Assembly (NCBI RefSeq): GCF_933775445.1
Contig: NC_065872.1
Coordinates: forward strand, 2,666,001-2,730,000
Direction: 5' to 3'
DNA: 64,000 nucleotides
Source: Argentina anserina
Taxonomy: Eukaryota; Streptophyta; Magnoliopsida; Rosales; Rosaceae
Position 1 is the first letter of the stretch; each line of letters opens with the position of its first letter. Below the pieces are notes generated by a model. It did not search any database. It saw nothing but the letters and a program-made list of their open reading frames with translations, and was not told where the DNA came from. The position numbers were made by a program, and so were the translations under genes. Of the stretch, positions 25,564 through 37,711 are shown in pieces.

Positions 25564-25854
25564 TGGTGAACAACTCGTTAAAAAATACTATTGGTAAAAC
25601 CAATATGATTTTGTTACAAGAAACATGACCACTCTGAATTAGAATACATGAACTAATGACACCAATACTTGCTGATATGAATGGTCATCAACACCATCTT
25701 CTATAACTCATAATATGAAGCTTCTTTTGGGTTTGAAATGCTCATCTGCTTGAGGCCGCACTCAAACAAAAGCTCGAGTTTCTTCTTGTTTGGTCATTTA
25801 AACAAAAGCTTGATTTCGTTGTTATTGTCCGGGAGAGCACTTCATTTCATAATT

Positions 25855-26135
25855 TGGTTTGTCGCCTAGTCACTAAAGCTTGGATTCCATTATTTGATAG
25901 AGATACTATATATGCATCTCTTAAGATTCTCGTTTACATGTTTGATGCGATTTAGACCAAAGCAAGGATTAGAGCTGCTCATCAATGGAGGCTTTGGCTT
26001 AGCAAGTACATTAGGGCCGAAAAGGAAGCTTAATTAGACCTTGGTCTTGGTCATGAAGACCAGCACTTCTCCATTGTCTTTTACAAACAGAAACGAATAT
26101 CTCTCACTATATAATCTCACTGACGCACACCACTA
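25855..26135 (+). promoter_or_regulatory. Orphan copy of the RDR promoter block
   Basis: From TTTGGTTTGTCGCCTAGTCA through CTCACTGACGCACACCACTA this segment matches the proximal promoter of copies 1 (about 768-1046) and 2 (about 15655-15978), including TATATAAT at 26108-26115. It then ends, with no RDR exon 1 following. It abuts the duplicated 3' flank of copy 2 at about 25850. This is what unequal exchange between tandem units would leave. Confidence 0.75.
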
Positions 26136-26309
26136 TATAATGATGAGCTTGATATATCAAATTTTTACCATAAAATTAGCGTTAACGATAAGTTGAACGG
26201 ATAAGTACGAAAGATATCGTATCATTTTCTTAATTTTACCTATTTAGAACAGAGACCTGATCAATATCTCTCTGAACACATATATAGTAGAAAGGAATAC
26301 ATTAGACTG

Positions 26310-26895
26310 AAGAAGGTAAATGTCATTGACGAGCTTCTTAATCTACGTTCCTTTTACCCGTCAAAGTTACGCCACTGGGTTCTGAGTTTGGTAAATGCTA
26401 GTCATTCTTGTTCTCGACGTTGCAATACTTGCCAGATGCTGCATACCTCTTTCCCTTGCCATGTGTAATGTTTTCAATGTCACCAAGATCAACATCTGTC
26501 ATTTCAATAGGCTGCACTTGGATAACAAGTGAATGGATTAGAATCTTTTCCCTTCTTCATGGCCTAAGCCTCTTAAATTGTAAAAGCCTATGATGGTTTC
26601 CCCTTCATTCATTGGTTTGTGAGGGAGGTTATCAATCTGACTTCTCCAAGTAACTTAACGAACAAGGTTGCCAAACTGACTCATGTCAAAAAGCTATGTG
26701 ATATGAAAAGGGAAGAAAAGAAGGGTTAAAAAGAAAAAGAACTTGAGAAGGTTCATACTTTATAGATTGTCCCTGATTCTGATTCTGTATGATAAAAGAA
26801 GTTGATATGACTAGACCAAAATAAAGAACAGAAAAAGATTAGGGCTAGGTGCTCATCAATGGTGGTTTGGGTATGGGTAATTGTGACACGGAATA
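26310..26895. repeat. Duplicated 5' flank of RDR copy 3
   Basis: Similar to 14890-15250 (copy 2 flank) and, from AAAGCCTATGATGGTTTCCC onward, to 210-560 (copy 1 flank). It places the upstream block of the duplication unit before copy 3 as well. No gene is present between 25564 and 27143. Confidence 0.7.
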
Positions 26896-26952
26896 TCATG
26901 AAAATATATGGTCTGAAAATGTCTCTACTGTTCATGTCAATCAACCCTGTCG

Positions 26953-26960
26953 TTTATAAA
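26953..26960 (+). promoter_or_regulatory. Possible TATA box of RDR copy 3
   Basis: TTTATAAA about 185 bases before the ATG at 27144, in sequence not shared with copies 1 and 2. It is weakly supported because the distance to the ATG is longer than in the paralogues. Confidence 0.3.
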
Positions 26961-28926
26961 CGGTAACCAACAAGGAAATTACGAGAAAAAACTCCACACA
27001 CTTGTCTTGGTTGGGAAGCGTGATCTCGGTTGAAACTCAGTTTACACAAACGTTGGATGAGCGGGAAACACCAGTGTACTTTTGGGTTTTGAAAACAACC
27101 CCAAAAACCAAAACCAAACCAAACCAAAGAAAACGCTGCAGCCATGTTTTCCGGCGTGCCGCTACCACACTCAGTGCAGCGACTGCTGGATTCGATATGC
27201 CAACTTAAGAACCAACCCCAGCCTGATGACGCCATCAGAAGAAAGCTGTCACTCTTGAGCGAGCAGGACGCGCTCAACGTGCTCACCCAAATCTACAACA
27301 CCAGAACTCCCATCAGAAAAAGCCTCAATGCATTCATAGCTTACATGATCAGGAAACTAGAGACTAACGCAACTTCTTCTTCTTCGTCTTCTCCCAGATC
27401 AGTTTGGACCGCTCAAAGCTCCTATGCTTCTTCGTCTTCTGTTTCTAGTCCTCAACGCCCTTATCATTCTCAAGGTTTGGTTTTTCTTCTTTTTATTTCC
27501 CCTGTTTTCAGAGTCGAACGTTTTGATTATGTTGATTCCCAGTTCTATTGATTTTCGATTTGAGCTTTGTTTTCAGGTGAGACAATCGATTGTGGTTCTC
27601 CTGTTTTAAAGCAGCATCTAGATTATGATCGAGAGCCGTTCTATTCTTTAGCTTCTGATCAGAGCCATTGTTCTCCTACTGTAACCACAAATGCAACGGT
27701 GCACTCCAGTTCTCAGCCTCAGACTCAGGGTAAGACTTTTATTCTGATTGATGCGTTTCGTTCTCGACATAGTTTTATGATGAGATAGAAGAGTCTTTGA
27801 GTTTTTTTTGGTGCAGCTGAGAATTCCAATTTAACACCGAAAGCATTGTACAATGGACAGTCACCCTTTTCCTCTCCTTCTCCCTATGACATCTTGTCTG
27901 CTCCTTCTGATATGTATAGACAATTATGTGGGATGTTACAAGGTGAGACTGGCAGTACAACATTTGATGTTTTGTAGTAATAAGTAATGTTTAATGTTGA
28001 TCATTAGCCCAGTTCTGTACAATGTTATGATAACATTTTGTTGTGTTACCTTATCAAGTCCTATTTGCTCCTTCTAGTATTCATGTACAAAGTTATGATT
28101 GCTTAAATTTTATAAAGGTAATACTCCTGTCTCCATATGTGTGCCTGATTCCTCTGATTATTCTTCTTCAGATGTCCACATTTCTCCTTCTCAAACCCCA
28201 TCAGCCTCTCGGCCCTCTCCTGTCACTCCTGTTCAACTATATAAGATCTTTCAAGGTCAGGCATCCATGGTTGTTTATGTTACCTTACACCAATTGTCTC
28301 CGTCTGACTGCATGTTGATACAGATGAGACTATCACCCACTCCCCAGTTCTATACCATCCCGCAGACCATGGACAAGAAATCTTAGAAGCTTTGGGAGAG
28401 CTTGAATTCAGAAAACAATTTCTGATACTAAGTTATGCTGGAAGGTAGACTAAATTTTTTTCCTCTCTTCTTTCCTCTTGTTTATTTTGCATTGTAGCTT
28501 ATCTTGATTTGATTGTATCCTTACTGTCTTTACTTATTTATTCATTTTTCAGTACAAATTTAAAAGATGTAATAGATGCGGAGGATATTAGGAGGTGGAA
28601 AAATTTGCCAATGGAAAAGTTCGAGACCACAGTTTGGTATGTTTTGGGTGAAGAAAATGTTAGCAAGGCTGACCGCCGATTGGTGATTATCTCTCTCTCG
28701 TTCTTAATCTTCTGCATAATACCGCCTTACTTCATTATTCTGCAGTCTGCACTAACTTTATTGAATTATTCCAAGGACTGTAAATGTGTTGCACAGAGAA
28801 TTATAACCTATAACCCCTTCCCCGTGGGAATCCCCTACTGTATCTGACTCTTTTTTGTTTTTGGGTGCATTTTAGTATTCAGATTGGGATTCTCCAAGAA
28901 CGCACCTCTATAATTGTTATGCTTCC

Positions 28927-30479
28927 ATGGTGACAACCCCAACCATCTCCGAAGCCGATCAGGGTAAAGCCCGAATGATGGGATATAGAGCCATCAAATA
29001 TTCCAATAAAACCCATCTCGAAAAGAGCATTGACGGTTATGTAGGCCTTGGACCCTTCATGGCTACAATACCAAAGAAGGCGAATGAAGATTACAACCAT
29101 CCCTCTCGCATTCCGCCCCTAGCTTTTAGGGGAGAAGAAGCAAATCACAAAGGCTGGCAGACCCAATCCCATTTCGATGTTCGCCTTGGAGCCTGGCCAA
29201 AGCTTAGTGAGAATATGATGCGCTGGTATGAAAATCGGCGAGCACTTAATCTGGCTCGATGGAACGCAACAGGGATCACTGACACCATAGACCTCTGTTT
29301 CAAATTGGCGGACTTTAAAAGTAGCAGATGCTCAATAATGGCGGCCGCCTGCTTTTGGAACACCACCTGCAACACTTTTGATTTCCAATTTGGGCAAATG
29401 GGAATCACACTGTTGGATATGCATGCCATCACCGGTCTTCCAGTCGGTGAGAGGCCATACAGAGAACATGACTATGCAGAAGTACTTGCTTTCGAAGCTT
29501 ACCACACTAATCCTAATTCCAAATCCTATGAAGCTTGGGCAGATCACTTCTACAAGAATCTCAGCAAAGATAGTGGCATAGCCTTTCTACTTTCTAGAGC
29601 TCTGGCTGCACAAATTCATCCTCTGTACTAACACTCAGAAAATGACAAAAACACAGGAGCGAACAACAACACTTCTATTCTGCGGTCATCAACTTGGACT
29701 AGCCCAAATGGTACTGGCACATCTCTACCGGGCTCTGTACAACCTATCTGGTCCAAGCTGGATCCTATACCTCTGGATTCAGGTTTATTTCCCCCAATTA
29801 CGCAATGAAAAGGTGGTGAACTTTGTAGAAGATCAAGTATTGGGACGAGCATTCGCCGTAGTTGATGCTTCCTTCTCCTTTGGGTATGCAGCCTGCTTTC
29901 AGTACTTCTTTCATCTAGATGCTACTATTCTAGATTCAAACAGTTTAATTTTGAATGGAAAGTATCCAACTGCCTTAGCGAACGGCTTCATGTGGACCCA
30001 ACACCACACTCCTAAAGGTTTGCAGTTTTTCACACAAGCCCTTAATTTGGCGATTTCTCCCTCCATCTTAATGGTGGGATGGAACTGTACGCTCCTCACT
30101 TCTTCGCCAGGCAACTTAGAATGACATAGTTACTTCCTTTCCCACCAATTGAAAGTCTGAACTGCTTCACCTCCTAGCGCCTAGCATTTCCCCTCAGGGA
30201 CATTGAAAGTTCCCAAGAACACCTATGTTTGAGCGAATAAGGGTTCGAGGTCCAGAAAGTGGTATGCTCCTGTCCTCAGCCAATGTTCATGGCAACTACA
30301 CCCACTGGTGGAACCTCATTCAAAACGATCGCTGGAGGCGACACTTTCTTAGCTTGTTCAGCACTGTCTTCTGCCACTTCTCCACCATCTTTCCCAAGGT
30401 GGACGCTCAAATTCTTGCTGATCAAAATCCAACACACATGTGTGACCCCCAGTCCTTTGAAGTAAACTTCATTTGCTAA
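28927..30479 (+). pseudogene. Plant mobile domain protein, frameshifted
   Basis: The first ORF (28927-29631, 234 codons) carries the hallmark GQMGITLLDMHAITGLPV-type stretch of the PMD fold (residues about 158-175). A frameshift near 29590 breaks it: the next frame continues the family's helix (ELWLHKFILCTNTQKMTK-like) and LAQMVLAHLYRALY to 30124, and a third piece (30225-30479, NVHGNYTHWW) looks like the C-terminal part of the domain. PMDs occur in MAIL1/MAIN proteins of Arabidopsis and in transposons; the acidic tail and decay here point to the transposon type. Upstream the ORF is open into the RDR copy 3 exon starting 28876, in the same frame. Confidence 0.75.
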
Positions 30480-30742
30480 CTAACTTCGTTGTTGTTATTA
30501 ACTTCTTTGATGAATAAAACCACTAACCCAGTCCTCTGAAGTAAACTTCATTTGCTAACTAACTTCGTATTTGTTCTTAACTTCTTTGATGAATAAAACC
30601 ACTAATTGGTTCATATTGGTTTACAGGCTGTTGAAAACCCTGCCGTTGTGCCTCATCACGTGCTCTAGCCTTCATCTCTCAACCCCACAAGCCTTCATCA
30701 CATGCTCCAGCTTTCATCTCTCAACCCCACAAGCGGCGAAGG

Positions 30743-32443
30743 GTGGTTTTAGAAGAGTCTAAAGAAGAAGAAGAAGAAGAAGAAGAAGAAGAAGAAGAAG
30801 ATGAAGATGAAGAAGATGAAGATGAAGATGAAGAAGATGAAGATGAAGATGAAGATGAAGATGAAGAAGAAGATGAAGATGAAGATGAAGATGAAGAAGA
30901 TGAAGATGAAGATGAAGATGAAGAAGATGAAGATGAAGATGAAGATGAAGATGAAGATGAAGACATCCCCCTTGTAAGCCCTTCTTATTTACCACTGCAA
31001 TTCATATCAACACTCACTATTTTTTTCATTTTAGTTTCAATAATTCAAACTGTTATGCAGGTCCAACGTAAAAGAACCAATGTGGTGAGCACTTCAACTC
31101 TAATAGGACCTTCTATTCCACATTCGCCATCGCAGGTGCAAACAGCTGACTCCGCCAGCAAATCTTCCATCCAGGAACTCTCCATCACACATGTTGAGCC
31201 CATCTCTTTCTTAAATCAAAAGGAAGAGACCCCCTCCACGATACCAGAGAACACCTGCACCGCTATGGTGATATATGCACCTCTTAACCCCCTCAATGAG
31301 TCGACAGAGAGAGGACCTGAGCATTCAAGTCATGATCAAACTGAGGGTACTGCACGAACCACCCCAATAGAACTAGAAACAGCTTCTGCCAAAACCTCTG
31401 GGAGCCCTGCGAACAACTCTCCAGTTGCTAACGTGATTGTAGGTTCAGAAGTTGATGAAGACACCGCAACATCTCTGTCCTCTCCAACAGCTATCCTTGA
31501 CATTGAGGATGAAGGAATGACTAAAGTAAACAGTATCAGACTACCTCAGTAGGAACCATATACCATTCCTGAAGAAATGCCCTCCATGGCTGACATAAAC
31601 CATGAAGAAGTAGCAACAACCAGTTTGGATGGTACAAAGGTAACTTGTAAACATCACTTCCTAATTTACTTTCTTACTTTAAGTCTATAAACACTCATTT
31701 GTTTATCTTTTGTGCAGACTTCAACCTCCTCTGCTGCGGCGAATGCCCCTGTACCCCAAGCAACACCAAATGTTGGAGGTCCGACTATTGCCCCAGTAAC
31801 TGAACCTTCATCAGATTCTATCTTGCCCTCTATGGCAAACAACCTAAGGGCTTTGTTGGAAACGAAGTCTACTAAGCCAACACAGACTTTCCCAAAGCTG
31901 AATCAAGCAAGAACACTATTGGCGAACATGGCCTCCTTTGACATTACAATCTTAGAGAACCGAGCCAAAGCTCTGGATGCACTTCAACTACTGAAAGCAA
32001 AGGCTACTGGTATAGAAGTCTCAGAATATGACGACCTTGAAAGGAATCTAGAACATCTGACAATACTCCTTGGCGAACGCAACTCTATGGAAGAAGTATT
32101 CAAAAACCTAGCAGAGCACACTTCAGCACTCAAGGCCACCTTTTCTCGAAGCTCTGACCCCATCCATGCCAAGTTTCATGTAGTGAACACCACTATCGCA
32201 AAGAAGCTGGCAGACTTGAAACGTCAAAGAGCATTGCTAGATGCTGAGATAATAGCTACCAAGGCTGAGCAAGCGGCCCAACTCCAAGAAGTCCAAAATG
32301 CCATTCCCCGCATGCAAAGCCTCAAAATCCAAGTGGAAAAGGCTGAAGTTGTAGAGAGGAGGATGAAAAACCTCACGCGCCTGAAGGCCAATTGCATAGA
32401 TAAACTGCTCCTAGATATCCACCTTGCTGGACAACTATTGTAA
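30743..32443 (+). pseudogene. Acidic repeat and coiled-coil C-terminal part of the PMD element gene
   Basis: ORF 30743-31552 begins with a Glu/Asp run (codons about 6-73), then Ser/Thr/Pro-rich sequence. A TAG at 31550-31552 interrupts a frame that otherwise stays open to a donor at about 31638. After an intron (acceptor GTGCAG, 31712-31717), a further exon to 32443 encodes an Ala/Leu/Lys/Glu-rich segment with heptad-like spacing (about codons 45-240), probably a coiled coil. An upstream acceptor (GTTTACAG) lies near 30627. Likely the variable tail of the PMD protein; no enzymatic motif is seen. Confidence 0.55.
30763..30963 (+). repeat. GAA/GAT microsatellite, coding poly-Glu/Asp
   Basis: About 200 bases of GAAGAT and GATGAA units, uninterrupted on the + strand, read as Glu/Asp in the element's frame. 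The other frames are also open, which explains apparent poly-Ser and Leu-His ORFs on the opposite strand. Confidence 0.95.
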
Positions 32444-33690
32444 ACGCCAATTGGGCCTATAATAATATAGCCATTTTTTCTAATCCATATGGCCCAACAA
32501 TAAACATCAAACCCATATCAAAGACTAGTCGAAAAACCTAGTCAAAGTTTCAACACGCCAATTAATGATAAGTTTGAATTCTAACTTAGGGAACGCACGC
32601 GTATCCAGCCTCATAAATGGCACGAATCCGTTTCGGTTGAACATCATAACTACCCATAACTCTTCGTTATGATTTCCCATAATATGCAACTCATCTCAGC
32701 CATTGGATTTCAATACCTCCCTCTATAAAACGAGACTCTATTCTTGATCAAAACACAGCCAAATCAACTAGTCTCAAATATGTCTACTTTCTTGCTCTCG
32801 AAACCCCTATGGTTCCACAAGTTCTTCCCTCCAGACTTGGCCTTCGACATCAATTAGATTTTCCTAAGCCTAGAAACCTATCCTCAAACATGAGATAAGC
32901 CTAAAAAAGTATCCTCATGCTCTTCTTTACTGATATCCTAGAACTGAAGGAGGCAAGGAAATGCTCCTCCTTCTTTAGCTCAATTCTAGGTGTCAAGATA
33001 GAACAACAAGTCTGTCTCAACCCTTCCTATTGATATGTCTCACAACCGAATATAGAACCTGTAGCTTCATGCCCAGACCTGAACTGAACTACTACTGGCT
33101 TAGCCCTTTGATCTGCTTTGTTTACATGACTTACAAATAACAGGAAGCGAGGGGAGGGTGCACTCGTCCGCGGCCAGCAACCAGCTTCTGCGCAGCTGTC
33201 TCTTTGGATGAAGGAATTAGCCAGGGATGGTAGTAGTCCATCATGCTAGGGCGAGCATGGTATCATAGCCACTTATTGAATTTTTGTAATCAATAATGAC
33301 ATTTCTTGTAAAAGTTTATGGTCACAAAGCCACAATTATGTAATAAACATAGATTGTTCATATTGAAAAAACACTGGATATGTTTCTCTGTTTATATTGG
33401 AAACCATAAAGTTTGAATTTTTATAACCACATGTGTTGGTTCAAAAGTGTATAAAATAAATGAAACCCTAACCGTTTCTCTTGAAACTCAGATAGTTTCT
33501 AAAAATTTAAAAATTATAGGCCACAAAATTTCCTAATTCCGGCGAATGCAAAACCAAAAAGGCGAATGTGGATTTAGAACGTAGAAGCCTGATGAATTTC
33601 CATAGTGTTGCCCCCTGTTTAATTGGTTAATACAAAGTAGCAGCAACCAAGAAAACACAAGTATAGGACTGAATACCAATGTCATTTCTT
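32444..33690. other. 3' part of PMD insertion, no gene
   Basis: No ORF of interest. The segment runs from the stop of the coiled-coil ORF to the point where RDR copy 3 homology resumes. A TATAAAAC near 32723 and AATAAT/AATAAACATAG near 33343 could be promoter or polyadenylation-like, but I see no support for either. Confidence 0.4.
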
Positions 33691-34621
33691 TTCAACAACA
33701 GGGGGTGGATCTTCAATTCCTCTGGTATTCTTCTTGAAGAACCATATGTGCAACATCGTCTCTCAATTCTAGTGAGAGAGGAAAAGAAAAATCTTAAGAG
33801 AGGGAGAATTTGTATTCCTGATTCATACTATTTGATGGGGACAGTTGATCCCACAGGGATACTTGAGAAAGATGAAGTCTGCATTATGTATGTGTGATTT
33901 CTGGCAACTCCCTCCTCTATTTTTTTTTTAAATAATCCTCCTCTATTATATGAAGTTTTTTCCTTAATTTGATAATATATTTTTTAACTGTTACACTATA
34001 GATAGATTGCATTGATTTACTTTACTTTGATTCTACTTCCTATGTCTCTTTTTCAATCATAGCAGAACATTTTCCGCACTTTTCTAGTTCATACCCTGCC
34101 ATTAACAATGAGATGCAATTTCTCAAATTAATGTTAATGATGTATGGTTGTGCTTACTCAGGACTATGATAGTCCGACTATCATTATTTTAGTAAACCAT
34201 TGTATTCTTTCCTCTCTTTTTTGGATAGGATATTGAAGCAGATGTACTGATACGTTTTAAGTTGTATGCATCATATATATCGACATGTTTAAGTACATTT
34301 ACATTTAGTATTCATCTGATTGTTCTAGTAAAACTGTTTTAGAAAACTGTGTTTGCTTGAATTGCTTCCTTCAATCATATCAATATTAACTCTTTTGTTG
34401 TACATTCTTGTTTTCTTAATTCTCCTAAATACCATATTTTATTCAATCATATTTGCTAAGATACATTCTTCTTGAGTTCTTGTTATTGATTGCAGTAAAG
34501 ATGGACAAATATCGGGAAAGGTTCTAGTGTACCGGAATCCTAGTGTACACTTTGGTGATATTCACGTACTTAAGGCCAGGTATGTCAAGGAATTAGAACC
34601 TTTAATTGGACATGCCAAGTA

Positions 34622-36426
34622 GGGCTCGTCAACGGGCCAGTCCGACTCATGAGTCGCGGGCTCGGACCGGTCGGGCCTTAGTATATTTAAATAAGTGAAT
34701 GATCGGGTTAGGTATTTTCACAAATATAAAAATTCAAGCCCGCCCATCTAAAACGGGTCTTGCGGAGTTGTATTAGAAAAAAAAAACATAATACTCTAAT
34801 TTAAGGGTTTGAAACAATAAAAGAATTATTATAAAAATTCTTTAAAAAAAGTCACAAATAAATTCTAGTTTCGAAGTATTGTCAATCGACACCAGTTGAT
34901 GTGATTGATATATATATATTTAGAGACCCTGTAAAAATTTCATCCATTTTGAACATGGTTTGACCGTCCGTACCTACGGTGAATAAAAAAAGGCGTTTTG
35001 ACATAATAAAACTCATTGACCGGGGTTTTCCCAAATGAGTTTCCTCGTTGCAACCACGCACGATAGGTAATAAAAATTAGGTAATTTTAAATATGTAAAC
35101 AGCTTTCCGCATTCACATCTTGGCAATGGGTCCCCCTTAGGGCATATTAATGTTTTTGGTTTAATGAAATTCTGACGCTCAAATGAGGTCTGAATTAGAT
35201 GAAATTTTAAAATTGTCACTACATTTATATAATGATAACATCAGATGGTTTCGATCGATTCCGAAAAGTTCCCTTCATATAGTCGCTTCATAATATATAT
35301 TCTAAACCTAATATAAGGGTTATGATACATTAGTAGACACTTGGGCGATCGGCAACTCCAGTTTGAAATGTGGTCGATCGACACTAGCAGATGTGATCGA
35401 TATATATATTTAGGGACCCCGTAAAAATTTCGTCCATTTTCGACATGGTTTTACCGTTCGTACCAACAGTCAACTAAAAAATAGGCGTTTTGACATATTG
35501 AAACCTCATTGACCGGGACTTTGCCAAATGAGTTTCTTCAATGTGACCACACACGATAGGTAACAAAAATTAGGTGATTTTAGATATGCAAACGGCTTCC
35601 GGCGTTCGCATATTGTAATAGGTCCTCCCTTATGGCATATTAGTGGTGTTTTCGATCAACCAGAAATTTCAACAGCTAAACGAGTTCCGAATTGGATGAA
35701 ATTTTTACAGGATCACTAAATATATATACCGATCACATTGGCTGGTTTCGATCGATCCCAAGAAGTTTCCTTCATATAGTCGTTTCATAATGCGATAGTT
35801 TTATTCTGAACCTAATATAAAAGTTATGATAAATTAATGGACACTTAGGCGATCGCCAACTCCAGTTCGAAATATGGTCGATCAACACCAGCAGATATGA
35901 TCGGTATATATATTTAGGGAACCCATAAAAAATTCGTCCGTTTTGAACATTGTTTGATTGTCCTTACTTACGGTCAACCAAAAAAGAGGCGTTTTGACAT
36001 ATTAAAATCTCCATTGACCTGGGCTTTGCCAAGTGAGTTTTCTTGGTGCGACCGCACACAATCGATGACAAAAATTAGGTGATTTCAGATATGTAAACGG
36101 CTTTCGGTATTCGCATTTTGGTAGTGGGTCTTCCTTTTATGGCATATTAGTGTTGTTTTCGGTTTACCAGAAATTTTGACGGTCAGACAAGGTCCGAATT
36201 GGATGAAATTTTTACGAGGTTATTAAATATATATACCGATCATATCGGCTGGTGTCGATCGATCCCGAGAAGTTTCCTTTATATAGTTGCTTAATAATGC
36301 GATAGTTTTATTCTAAACCTAATAAAATATGTATGTATAATATTTTATTATTTGGCGAGCTTTCTCGCGGGTCGGGCCGAGTAAAAGCCCATTGGACTTG
36401 TGGGCCTCCGCGGGCTAAATGATGAG
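34622..36426. mobile_element. hAT-like element splitting the RDR copy 3 catalytic exon
   Basis: A 1805-bp insertion lies between two copies of GCCAAGTA (34614-34621 and 36427-36434), an 8-bp target duplication as in hAT. The ends are GC-rich (GGGCTCGTCAACGGGCC at the left, GGGCCTCCGCGGGCTAAAT at the right) and form an imperfect inverted repeat offset by a few bases. Removing it rejoins the RDR codons for Ala-Lys-Tyr-Gly. There is no transposase ORF; most of the interior is tandem repeat. Confidence 0.75.
34863..36330. repeat. Three tandem units of about 500 bp inside the hAT-like element
   Basis: The units share a landmark like CCAG(C/T)(A/T)GATGTGATCGATATATATATTTAG near 34890, 35381 and 35886 (spacing about 491 and 505). 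Each then has GGCGTTTTGACATA, CCAAATGAGTTT, TTCGATCGATCC and CCTAATATAA blocks in the same order. The third unit is truncated at about 36330. No ORF is conserved between units. Confidence 0.85.
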
Positions 36427-36676
36427 GCCAAGTATGGTATATTCTTCTCTCGTAAAGGTCAACATTCCGTTGCTAATGAAATGGGTGGTTGAAAACTTTG
36501 ATGGTGATCTATACTAAATCTCAAGAAATCCTCAGGTTGGCAATTACACAAGTCGGACTCTTTTTTTTTTAATTGAGCGGGCAGAGGCATTTTATAAGTA
36601 CTCTAATAGATATGCATGGAAAATAATTTTGTTTTCCATACCACGTAACTACCATGTTGTTTTCTTGTTCTTTGAT

Positions 36677-37155
36677 CAGGGTCGGCCATGAGAGATTCGA
36701 GGCCCCGTGCGTAAAAAAATGGTCCCTTGTACAAATTTTTTTATTAAAAAAAACCTTCTTCATTGGCAAAATTAGAAAGAAGAATAGGGGATTATATAAA
36801 GCTTCGAATACCAAAGCCGTCGAATTCAGAATATCAGAGTAATTGTGAAAGATCACTATTAAGTCTATCCATTTATAGAGGTAGCAAAGAAAGAAATTTT
36901 GATTTAGGAGAACATCAATTAGCAGCCGAACTCCTTAATTCTTGCAATTGGTCTCTTCATAATGAAATGAGAAGATTAAGAATTTAAGAGAGAAGGAGAT
37001 GGCAGAAACATGAAAAAAATGAGATTTTCTTGAAAATAATGTAATTATGAAAGCCGAAGAAAAAAAAGATGAAATTAATCGGCAAAAGTAAGCAAATAGA
37101 AAAAAAAAATTTTGGACCCTGGGCCCAATGCTTGCCCTCCCTCAGGGCGGCCATG
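36677..37155. mobile_element. Small non-autonomous hAT (Tip100-like) element
   Basis: 479 bp with ends CAGGGTCGGCCATGAG and, on the minus strand, CATGGCCGCCCTGAG, a terminus style seen in Tip100-type hAT elements. A perfect 8-bp duplication TCTTTGAT flanks it (36669-36676 and 37156-37163). It sits in the intron after the catalytic exon of RDR copy 3. The internal ORF (36763-36987, 74 codons) has no recognised domain. Confidence 0.8.
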
Positions 37156-37534
37156 TCTTTGATTGATACTCCATGATTTTTTAACTGATCTTTTATAGTA
37201 TTCATTCCATATAAGTGGGACTTCAAAAGTTTGGATAATTTATTCTTGATTCTTGTGTAATTTTCATTTGGCATTGATCTAAGAGGCTTGTATTGCTCCT
37301 ACTTATTCGCTACACTCTTGATAATATGTGTGGTTTGCTAATTTTAATACTTAACACTCATTATTGGAACTTGGAAGTACTTCAGCTATTGGAATCGTTT
37401 AAACCAAGTGAACCTTGGATTGCAAAGTCATCTACCCAGAAAGATCATGGTAAAGCATCAAAAAGACCAACCGAGCTTTCAGATGTTGATTTAGAAGATG
37501 AGCTCATTAAATTATTCTTGAAGACTAGGTTTGA

Positions 37535-37711
<177 letters not shown>

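Larger units (their letters stand above)
28927..33700 (+). mobile_element. Plant mobile domain (PMD) element inserted in RDR copy 3
   Basis: About 4.8 kb replaces the middle of RDR copy 3. It holds a PMD reading frame, an acidic repeat, a coiled-coil-like ORF and a 3' tail, the composition of PMD-bearing transposons in flowering plants. Neither terminal inverted repeats nor a target duplication could be found at the RDR junctions (about 28926 and about 33700), and about 4 kb of RDR sequence is missing. Capture with deletion, or later loss of the ends, is therefore as likely as clean transposition. Confidence 0.65.

Noticed and set aside
30721..30995. Minus-strand poly-Ser and Leu/His-rich ORFs
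   Set aside because: They are reverse reading of the GAA/GAT microsatellite and have no support beyond composition.
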